Positions 46,497 to 64,000 of a stretch of DNA of 64,000 nt are shown piece after piece. A program made the translations under genes and the position numbers. The stretch comes from Maylandia zebra (lineage: Eukaryota; Chordata; Actinopteri; Cichliformes; Cichlidae). A model generated the notes under the pieces. The model did no database searches, was not told the origin of the DNA, and saw only the letters and a program-made list of their open reading frames with translations. Each line of letters opens with the position of its first letter. Positions within the stretch are counted from its first letter, which is position 1. Location of the stretch: positions 12,830,286 through 12,894,285 of the forward strand of contig NC_135176.1 of the NCBI RefSeq assembly GCF_041146795.1, written 5' to 3'.

Positions 46497-49400
46497 ATAT
46501 GCAACTAATTCTGTTGTGTCGCTTTGAAAAAACTACAAGTAACCAGCAGAGGGCGCTGCAGTATCTTTACAGGTCATTGCTGCTTTTGACAGATACAGTA
46601 ATTTAACTTAGAGAGCTGCTGGGACTACTTGATGTCAATATACTTCTATTTAATATATGACTTACATTTTGAACAATTTATACTTGAACCAAGAGTAAAT
46701 GTTAAAACTTAAAAAACAAAATTAAAAAAAATAAAAATCACATGTTAACAACAACAATAATAACAGACTTTTGTATTTATATCACTGTGTGTGTCCATCT
46801 TCTACATGCATTTCTCTGATCAGAAGCAGCTCACTGAGGACAGTGTATTCAGACAGTCACAGGAGGTTTCCTGTTACCTAACCCACATTTTACGTGACGT
46901 TCTCAAATGCTGTTCAAGCATTCCCTGCCTCATAGCTCAAATCCTCTGACCCTGAAAATACTAAGTGATGTCACTTGCAGAGGCTCCCAAATGAATTCAG
47001 CAATTAAGTGAGGTCACATAAGAGGCAAATGTCTAAGCTTTTCTACTGCTCCTCCCACAGGCCCTCCCAGAGTATGAATAATTTACTGTGACAAACTGCT
47101 TCACGAGAGAAAGTAATTCCGAGAAACACACAGCTTTGCGAACCACGTGACCGCGAATGTGCCAGTTTCATACTGTCAGCTTAAGACCTACATGTTTGCT
47201 TAAGACAAAAAAATACTGAGTCATTTCCAAATGTGTCCTGTTGACCTTTTATACCCTCTCAACATGGGTAAAATTGTGTGTTAGGCTCCAAACAAAAAGA
47301 GCGTTAGGACTAAAATTAGTCAGGAAGTTACTGATCAGAAGTGCTGATGCCCTTCTGTTAGCACTGTGCAGCGTTGCATCTCCTGTTGTAGGCCAAACAG
47401 GTTCTTCGCTCAACTGGGCTGACCGTGTGTCTGACCTTGCTTTGAAGTGATTTCTGTCAGTGCTGTTGGCCATGTCACTAAGAGGCTTGCAGGGAGCCAG
47501 TTTAGCACAGCCTCACCTTACTAATCTAATTACAGAACAAACGTATCCTCACACTTGCATATGGGAGAGACCACCGACACAGTACTCGGCCTCAGCAGAG
47601 GGTGATGTGTTTGAGCATCACTTTTGGGCGTCTTTGTTTTGTTGATACTATGTTTAAAATGTGACGTTTTCCTTCCTCCTTATTAGTTTAAAAATCCAGC
47701 TGCAGGGCTGCAGTGAACTGAACATGCTGCATGCGCTTAAGAGCCACTGCAGATTGTGAGTGGCTTACCACAGATAACATTCAGATGTTTTAAGCTTTGT
47801 GCACCAGTTCACCCAGGACATCTCCCTGTTTAAACATGTATTGCGCTCATGTTGATCTTTTGACTCTAACTACTATGTCAGGCATATATTCCAAATTTTG
47901 CAGTGGCTTGCATGGACAATATGATGCAAAACTGCATGAAAAAAGTGCCTCAGTCAAACAGAAAGTAGTGTTTGCTCGAGTCATTTGCTGTTTTAACAGG
48001 TGAGGTTCTAGTTATTTAAGAAAAATCTCAGGTGTAATTGGCTTAATGATAATATTTTTTAAAAATTACAGGTACGTTTTAGCATTATCAACAAACTAGG
48101 TTTCACAGGCTGTAAAGCCGATGTAATTAAACCTCTACTTAATAAAGGCTTCATTCAATCCAAGCGTTTCAGCCACTTATCGACCTAAATCCTGCCCCAG
48201 TATAGCTGAAATCCTTTAAAAAATGGTTGCAAATGGTCGTGAATTGTTTCTGTCAGAGAAACAGTTTAAACAGAACTGGTGAAAGTTTACAATCTTCTTA
48301 AAGACTGATGGACAAGAGAATCATTTTATTTAATGCCAGTGATCTCAACGATTTATTACTGAAACTGGAAAGTACCATTGGGTTTATAGGAAGCACACTA
48401 TGCTGCTTTCTGTCTTATTGACAGTTTGTTTGAGTAGATGATGAGTCAGTAGTCCAAAGGTTCATGTGTTTGGTGATAGCAGAAGTTTGGAGTCCTTGAT
48501 AACATAAAACAACTCTTTGGGGCCACCTTCTTTCATCTGTGCAATAATATCTAATTTAAGAACCCTGTCTCAGAGTGATGCCAGAGTCCGTGCATTGTTA
48601 ATTCTTTTGTAATTCTTTACCATCAACCTGCTCCTATATAACTCTGAGATGCTCTGACTGGTCAGCAGTGCCATAGTGAAATTGCTGAGCACACTTCCAA
48701 AAATTGAAAAAACTGGTGTAAAATCCTTCTCCTCAAATTTAAAACCCCGAATGACCAGGTTCTTCAAGACCTCACATACCCATATTATCCTAACAGAGCA
48801 CTTCTTGGTCTTACAATTTCCAAAAGTAGAATGGGAAGCAGAGCTCAGCTATCTGATCAGCATGTAACCAGCTCCCTGAACGCTGAACCATCCGATGGCT
48901 CACTCCATATAAATGTAGCTATTTCATGTTATAAACATGCACTCGTGGCATACACTATAAATGCCACTGTGCTAATTTGTACAGTGCACTCACTTGATCC
49001 AAAGAAGGACATTTAAAGTATTTCCATGATTCAATTGATTGCATTTCACTTATTCCAGGCTAATTGAAAGGTTTAGTTGCTTACACTGAGTTATCTGCAC
49101 ATTTCACCTGCCTACAGAGCAGTGCAGTTGTGCAAACTTGTTTCATTTAATTTACTGAATTTGTGCTTGTTTTTACGAATTATGTAATACTTCTGCAATA
49201 GCAAATGCAAAAACTCATGGGGCTCATGATTATTATTTCAGCTGTGTTGTGTTTAGACCTCTTGTGGCTGCATAATGTTGCTTTCAGTGTGTGCTACTGT
49301 AATATCTGCTTAACAGAGGATTTGTATGAAGTGTAATTAACTTTTGCTTGGATGTACCATATTAACTTCAAATGACTTATCCTACTCGAGCACTGCAAAC

Positions 49401-50068
49401 TCAAAATAAACAAGTTAGTGTAGTTCACCCCTTTTAAGTTAACGTAACTTAATGTTTTCGAGGCTTAAGTTTGTGGTTTGTGTTTTGTCCTCTTTCTCTC
49501 TGCCTGTCTTGTTTCTTTCCTCCCTGTCCATCTGCAAGTACATCTTGATCAGGAGCTGCATGTTCCTGATATGAGTTTGATGGCTGTACAGCACCACTGT
49601 GATGGGTTTTCCACTCCACTTTAAGGGTAGAAGAAGCTTGCCACCAACATTTAACTTGGTGAGAGTTTGTGAAATGCACAAAGGTAATTGTCATATTTCC
49701 TTTGACATTATTGTAATATCATATGTATCCAAGTGGTGTGGTATAAATAAAACAGAGCTGAACTGAATGTAAGAAGGGGGTATTTGCAAAGCAGCAGTGT
49801 TATATGGAGCTACAGACACAGTTGCCTTTGTTAGACTCGAGACCCAAGAGGTCAGTAGCATTTCTATAATTTAAAGTGGGCATCAATGATAAAACAGCCA
49901 GCTGCATTAGAGCCAAAGTTTCTCACCAAGGTCATGCTAAGGTGTGCATGATGAGCAAAGATTGAAAACAACTCTCTGTCTGAAAGTGAAGGTTTCACCC
50001 CAGCACAGATTTTATGTGTATATTTGAGTGAGTGACACGTTGCTGTTCTGGTAACAAAATGTCTCCTG
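46497..50068. other. Long intergenic region, no gene recognised
   Basis: No conserved coding frame. Around 48110-48260 the plus strand weakly resembles a LINE segment (VIKPLLNKGF, then a broken ISN-P-less stretch with two stops), so an old LINE trace is possible. Otherwise unique-looking AT-rich DNA. Confidence 0.35.
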
Positions 50069-50070
50069 TA

Positions 50071-51676
50071 CAGTGGGGCAAAAAAGTATTTAGTCAGCCA
50101 CCGATTGTGCAAGTTCCCCCACTTTAAATGATGACAGAGGTCAGTAATTTGCACCAGAGGTACACTTCAACTGTGAGAGACAGAATGTGAAAAAAAAATC
50201 CATGAATCCACATGGTAGGATTTGTAAAGAATTTATTCGTAAATTAGGGTGGAAAATAAGTATTTGGTCACCTCAAACAAGGAAAATCTCTGGCTCTCAC
50301 AGACCTGTAACGTCTTCTGTAAGACGCTTTTCTGTCCCCCACTCGTTACCTGTATGAATGGCACCTGTTTGAACTCATCATCTGTATAAAAGACACCTGT
50401 CCACAGCCTCAAACAGTCAGACTCCAAACTCCGCCATGGCCAAGGCCAAAGAGCTTTCGAAGGACACCAGGAAAAGTATTGTAGACCTGCACCAGACTGG
50501 GAAGAGTGAATCTACAATAGGCAAGCAGCTTGGTGTGAAAAAATCAACTGTGGGAGCAATCATCAGAAAATGGAAGACATACAAGACCACTGATAATCTC
50601 CCTCGATCTGGGGCTCCACGCAAGATCTCATCCCGTGGGGTCAAAATGATCATGAGATCGGTGAGCAAAGATCCCAGAACCACACGGGGGGACCTGGTGA
50701 ATGACCTGCAGAGAGCTGGGACCAAAGTAACAAAGGTCACCATCAGTAACACACTACAACGGCAGGGAATCAAATCCCGCAGTGCCAGACGTGTTCCGCT
50801 GCTGAAGCCAGTGCATGTCCAGGCCCGTCTGAAGTTTGCCAGAGAGCACATGGATGATACAGCAGAGGATTGGGAGAATGTCATGTGGTCAGATGAAACC
50901 AAAGTAGAACTTTTTGGTATAAACTCAACTCGTCGTGTTTGGAGGAAGAAGAATACTGAGTTGCATCCCAAGAACACCATACCTACTGTGAAGCATGGGG
51001 GTGGAAACATCATGCTATGGGGCTGTTTTTCTGCCAAGGGGACAGGACGACTGATCCGTGTTAAGGACAGAATGAATGGGGCCATGTATCGTGAGATTTT
51101 GAGCCAAAACCTCCTTCCATCAGTGAGAACTTTGAAGATGAAACGAGGCTGGGTCTTCCAACATGACAATGATCCAAAACACACCGCCCGGGCAACAAAG
51201 GAGTGGCTCCGTAAGAAGCATTTGAAAGTCCTGGAGTGGCCTAGCCAGTCTCCAGACCTCAACCCCATAGAAAATCTGTGGCGGGAGTTGAAAGTCCGTG
51301 TTGCTCGGCGACAGCCCCAAAACATCACTGCTCTCGAGAAGATCTGCATGGAGGAATGGGCCAAAATACCAGCTACTGTGTGTGCAAACCTGGTAAAGAC
51401 CTATAGTAAACGTTTGACCTCTGTTATTGCCAACAAAGGTTATGTTACAAAGTATTGAGTTGTATTTTTGTTATTGACCAAATACTTATTTTCCACCCTG
51501 ATTTACGAATAAATTCTTTACAAATCCTACCATGTGGATTCATGGATTTTTTTTTTTCACATTCTGTCTCTCACAGTTGAAGTGTACCTCTGGTGCAAAT
51601 TACTGACCTCTGTCATCATTTTAAGTGGGGGAACTTGCACAATCGGTGGCTGACTAAATACTTTTTTGCCCCACTG
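50071..51676 (+). mobile_element. Complete Tc1-like transposon (1606 bp)
   Basis: Both ends are CAGTGGGGC.../...GCCCCACTG, flanked by TA at 50069-50070 and 51677-51678, the Tc1/mariner target duplication. The terminal inverted repeats are about 200 bp (50071-50270 and 51475-51676) and nearly identical. Similar end and inner-end blocks suggest an IR/DR layout like that of Sleeping Beauty and Passport. The single gene inside is intact. High arm identity plus an open frame argue for a recent insertion. It separates hsd17b3 from the guanylyl cyclase. Confidence 0.95.
50436..51458 (+). CDS. Tc1-like DDE transposase, full length
   Basis: Cuts the element out and inserts it at TA sites. 340 aa, the normal size, with no stop or frameshift. 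The start has an excellent Kozak context (CCGCCATGG). The N-terminal paired-like domain has two helix-turn-helix units (about aa 1-110) joined by an RSGAPRK AT-hook-like linker. The catalytic triad is visible: first Asp in [12 protein letters not shown] (about aa 152), second in [12 protein letters not shown] (about aa 245), Glu in [15 protein letters not shown] (about aa 281), in DD34E spacing. The Gly-rich block [15 protein letters not shown] is present. All key residues are there, so activity is possible but unproven. Confidence 0.95.
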   Translation: MAKAKELSKDTRKSIVDLHQTGKSESTIGKQLGVKKSTVGAIIRKWKTYKTTDNLPRSGAPRKISSRGVKMIMRSVSKDPRTTRGDLVNDLQRAGTKVTKVTISNTLQRQGIKSRSARRVPLLKPVHVQARLKFAREHMDDTAEDWENVMWSDETKVELFGINSTRRVWRKKNTELHPKNTIPTVKHGGGNIMLWGCFSAKGTGRLIRVKDRMNGAMYREILSQNLLPSVRTLKMKRGWVFQHDNDPKHTARATKEWLRKKHLKVLEWPSQSPDLNPIENLWRELKVRVARRQPQNITALEKICMEEWAKIPATVCANLVKTYSKRLTSVIANKGYVTKY

Positions 51677-51678
51677 TA

Positions 51679-54089
51679 TGAGGAGTACTGCACGGGATAT
51701 TATACCTTCTCTTGTCTTTATGCTTTCCTAATACCTAAGACTGATTTAATATACTTATATAATCTGAGCATCTCTTGGTCATGCTCATTGTGAAGCACTA
51801 TTTTCTCACCAGTTCATCCCGGCTCTGATTGGTCCGACTGTCCATCAGTCTTTAAAATACTTAAGGACTGATGGATGGCTTAGGTTGTTTTACAACTAAT
51901 TTGTGAATGTGATAATTTCTAGATTACATCAGCACCTCAGTTAGCACACAGTGCAAAAGACAGTGGATGTGCTTCTACTCCCGCCCCCCACACACTCTCT
52001 TTCCACACCGTGGATTAAAAGCTAAGGAAGGTTAAGAAGTCAAAGCTTGTCAGTCCTTCTCACTCTTCCATTTCTTTCTTCCATTTACTTGTTACTGTCC
52101 CCAGCTGTCTGCCAGTCTATTTTTAGCCAATCCAAACTCTGGATCAGAGCTGCGCTTCTTCTCACGCACCATCCCATTACTCAGTGCTTTCAGATTTGTC
52201 CCAATCCAAGCCAGGGACAGGAAGAACGAAAGCGAGGCTAAGCTACTGGAAATGTGGATATGTGTCATTTTCAGTATTGTCTTTGGGAACTTTAGGTACA
52301 AGTGGAGATAGCTGATTTTATTTATTTATTTGTTTACTTTTTACTTCACGTGACTTTTGGATTACATATGGTAGTTTTTTTCAACAAAGGACCACAGGTA
52401 ACTGCTCCTGCTGGGTGCTTTAGTATTCTTAATCCACCTGGAGCTCGGATGGTGCTGAAGGACAAACTGCAACCCTGACATGGCTCCTTTGTAGAAAAAC
52501 TGCTCCAGGTCAGAATTTATTTTCTTGTAACATTTATTTTATTGAATTCTCTTCCATAGGTCGGTCACTATTAATGAAAGGAATGTGTTCATCAGCCGCT
52601 TCTGTATAGGTGAGGCCACGGAAATTTCAAGCACTGACTTTTCTCTTGTAAACTAGATCTGTCTTTGAATTTGAAATAGACTTTTGGGGTATTTAACTCA
52701 ATAAAATGATGCAATTTTCAGTGGCATATCAGAACAAGCTTAGTACATTCTAGTCCCTGCTCCTCTTAAGATATTAGCAACTGATAAGCCAAAGTCAGCA
52801 TTAGCCACTTTCAGGAGCCTTGATGGTTGCTACTCATGTGCTTTAACTTAGCTTTAGGACAGGCTAAGAACACTGAAATTTGTAGTTTAACATTTGTTTA
52901 TCAAGAAATCTAATTTAGAAGAGTTTTAACTTCTCTGTGATTTACCTTTATTTTTATTTATTTATTTTTTTTAAAAGTAATCTGACACTTTTAGCATTTA
53001 AAGCTTAAAGCATGAAATAATTCCCAAAAAAATATGTGTTTGAAGCTGGAGTGTTTCTTAAATCTTCTGACAAAAACAGACAACACATAAAAAAATAAAA
53101 TAAAAATATTTTGCATGCATGTCTGAGCTTTAATTTGAAGATTTTTTTCTACATTCATCCTTTATTGTGGAATTTATTGCTTAACATATAAATGGGTGAG
53201 GGTTAAAATCACGCTGTAAAGGTCTCAAAAACTCATGTATAAAATATGATACACTTGACATTACAGGGTTAAGATGATGACTAAATCTTTTATATTTATG
53301 TTCCAATACATATTTTATTTATGCATATAAAAATATGTATGGGAACATTTCCAAACTGTTTTCTAGCCCGACCAGAAGCAAGCTACTGAGGCCTTTTGCT
53401 CTGCTGTCAGTGCTCATACTTAATACCACTAAAAATGTGAATTATCAAATTGCAATATATATTGAATTTCCAGTTGTGTTAACACTTATATAGGATACTT
53501 TACATTTATTTCAATAAATTCAGTTTGTATTGGCCAGAAATTCCAGTTAAAAATTAGAAAATAGCTTATGTGTCTCTTAAAGGTGAACCCGAATCACCTA
53601 TGTACGGCCTGCTAAGCTAAGCTTTGCACTTTAAAATTTTTTGTTGTTGTTTTTCTTTTAGTTTTTTTTTTTTTTTTTAGATTTTTCTAGAAGCTGATTT
53701 GAGGAAGTTGGATTTCAGAGAAAACAAGAAATGAAAGACTTTGGAAGGGTAAAGGAAGTTAGACTAAATAAAGAGATGGCCAGATTTAGCTCTGTGTTAT
53801 CTGCCATTTGAACTGCATGGCCTGGGCAGAGCTAATCAGCTTGTTACTCACATGCCATTAATTCTCAGAGGAACAGGACAGGGACACTGGGCACCATTTC
53901 ATCACCGAAGCAGATGGATAACTAATTAGATTCAACATTATGTTCTGTTAAATAAAACATCGCAGTGGGATGTGAGGCTAGCTTATGTGTTGATAGATGC
54001 ATTTTAAAACCAGAGGACCCAAACACAGATCAGATTAAATGTCGTTCTACAACATTTCTCATGCTTTCCACCTTTTTTTTCGTTGGCAG
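51679..54089. other. Upstream region of the guanylyl cyclase gene
   Basis: No coding frame or transposon recognised. Presumably holds the promoter and a non-coding first exon. Three CRX/OTX core sites (GGATTA or TAATCC) lie at 52012-52017, 52359-52364 and 52430-52435. Confidence 0.4.
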
Positions 54090-54225
54090 TGATGGCTTGG
54101 AGTCGTGCTGTCACCTGTCCAGCTTTGGACTAGAGGGAGACATTCCCATTTACAGAGAAACTCTCACGCTAAACAGCCACCACTAGCCTTCTGTGTGTGA
54201 AGCATCTAAACAGCTGTGTGAGAAA
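54090..54225 (+). other. 5' UTR of guanylyl cyclase first coding exon, with a short uORF
   Basis: Acceptor TTTTTTTTCGTTGGCAG ends at 54089. Before the main ATG there is an upstream ATG at 54092 opening a 13-codon frame that stops at 54131-54133. It could damp translation. Confidence 0.5.
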
Positions 54226-62593
<8,368 letters not shown>

Positions 62594-63309
62594 CCCGTGG
62601 TTTATCATTGGAAAGTGATCAGAGGTAGATCATTGACTGAAAAGTTGAACATGCAATATCTGACAGCAACTACACACAAGACTAAAGAAAATTTCTATAT
62701 TAATCACATCAATCAATCCTTTGCTCTTGTATGAAAAAAGTAGGTGAAACTGTCTATGCTCTATATGTTTATTGGATGTTTTATACCAAAAATAGACAAA
62801 AGTGACACTGCATATCCAAAAAGTGTAGGTTTATAGAACAGCACATTTTGCCTAACAGAAAGGCGTAACGACGAAGGTGTCTACAAATATGATTACAGTA
62901 TTAAGTGTAATGCTGGTGTACTGTACTGTATGTATTTGTACTGAACCACGTGCTTTATAGAGATTCTGGAGGGATGCTGTCATAAACACCTTAATGATGG
63001 AAGCTATTACTGCCTGATTATTCATCTCAGCTATAATGGTGTCTACACTGGACTCACTTTAGAGGCATTAACCCTGTCACAACAGCACAGAATGAAAACA
63101 TTAATACATTTTTATAGCAATTTCAGCTGCAAACCTGGATAGCACATTCGGAGCTCAGGTCGAGGGTAGCTCTGATTTTGCTTTTGTAGCGGCAGTGTTG
63201 TTTACAGATGATGGAAGAAGCCATGCCACCCAAAAGTGATCAAAATCTATATATACATTAAAACATGGTGGATTTAATATTTTATAGTTTTATTAAAATA
63301 TATCTAAAA
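62594..63309 (+). other. Putative guanylyl cyclase 3' UTR
   Basis: AT-rich with no splice signal needed after the stop codon, ending at AATAAA 63310-63315. No repeat is recognised. Confidence 0.45.
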
Positions 63310-63315
63310 AATAAA
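63310..63315 (+). terminator. Candidate guanylyl cyclase polyadenylation signal
   Basis: AATAAA about 720 nt past the stop codon. It is the first canonical hexamer I see in the plus strand of the presumed 3' UTR. Confidence 0.4.
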
Positions 63316-64000
63316 CACAATTCCTCTTTGGCCACTTGGTCTTTAAAAATTTGATTTACATCTGTGGCCTGTTTGTTTCTAGCTGGATATCAACAATATG
63401 CAGTGCTTAACAAATTTATTTATGCAAGTAAGCATAAATATTTTTAGAAATCTGACAAAAACTCATTTAAAACAAAAAAATTCTGATCTGAACTGAAATG
63501 ATTCGACCACTTAAATTATTCTTTTCTGTTTGTGAATGTAAGTAAATGACTGTAATTCGCAATATTAATCAAAAAAAGTAATATTTTTTGTGTTTGCTTT
63601 TTTAAGTTTTGAAAACAGTAAATTTAAAAATTCATCAAACACACCACTTAATAACAAATACTTCTTTATTCTATTCTTCTTTATCATGCGCATCGGCGTT
63701 ATGCTTCTCTCGCTGTAATACTCTCTTTTCTTTGTGAGACTACATTAGCTGTGTGTTCTTTCTAATTAAATGTGAACTGCTTTACACTATGTTGACATTT
63801 TCTATCAAAACATAAAGGATGTAAGGCCCAAACCATTTGTCACTAACAGTGCACTAACACTGCATGCAGCCTATTACTGAAACACGCTGCATGCATGACT
63901 GAACGTGCTGCGTGTTCAACGGGGTCTTAACAAGACAGTAATAGGAAGACCTTATTTAATACAGTATGTGTGTTCTGCACTGATGCACAGAACGTTTGAA
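63316..64000. other. Intergenic, nothing recognised
   Basis: AT-rich sequence with no coding frame, RNA gene or repeat border visible up to the window edge. Confidence 0.4.

Noticed and set aside
50417-51364. 315-codon open frame on the minus strand
   Set aside because: It is the antisense shadow of the Tc1 transposase. It has no recognisable domain, while the plus strand has a complete DDE protein.

Overview
The window is vertebrate nuclear DNA: intron-split genes with GT-AG junctions, long AT-rich UTRs, microsatellites and many Tc1, hAT, LTR, LINE and SINE copies. The repeat types point to a percomorph teleost. A tRNA-derived SINE at 14.1 kb resembles the African-cichlid (AFC) SINEs as I remember them, so a cichlid is plausible, but this is inference. 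Nothing prokaryotic is present.

Four protein-coding genes could be reconstructed exon by exon with consistent reading phase. (1) gnb2, minus strand, coding 15374 to 6173, 9 coding exons, 340 aa: G-protein beta subunit 2. (2) slc12a9, plus strand, coding 24964 to 32707, 13 coding exons, 902 aa: the orphan cation-chloride cotransporter-family protein. (3) hsd17b3, minus strand, coding 41955 to 38204, 11 exons, 314 aa: 17-beta-hydroxysteroid dehydrogenase type 3, the testosterone-forming reductase. (4) A retinal-type membrane guanylyl cyclase (closest to GUCY2F/retGC-2), plus strand, coding 54226 to 62593, 18 coding exons, 1154 aa. gnb2 and slc12a9 are divergent neighbours here and both lie in human 7q22, so this is probably old synteny. 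The first 4.2 kb looks like a long 3' UTR of a plus-strand gene convergent with gnb2; GIGYF1 holds that position in human, but no coding exon lies in the window to confirm it. The four genes do not form one pathway.

The rest is mostly mobile DNA, some with readable insertion scars. An intact Tc1-like element (50071-51676, 340-aa DD34E transposase, about 200-bp inverted repeats, TA duplication) lies between hsd17b3 and the cyclase. A 3.7-kb hAT-type element (8-bp duplication) lies between slc12a9 and hsd17b3. A 596-bp solo LTR sits directly at the first 5' splice site of hsd17b3. A CR1/L2-type LINE and other repeats are nested in a Tc1 relic between gnb2 and slc12a9. A 530-bp foldback element with a 15-bp duplication is nested in another copy of that Tc1 relic inside slc12a9 intron 5. 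A 29-bp perfect hairpin lies in the 5' intron of gnb2.

I found no operon-like, CRISPR-like or otherwise new system. The items most worth checking are the LTR at the hsd17b3 splice donor, the possibly active Tc1 copy, the perfect hairpin and the foldback family.
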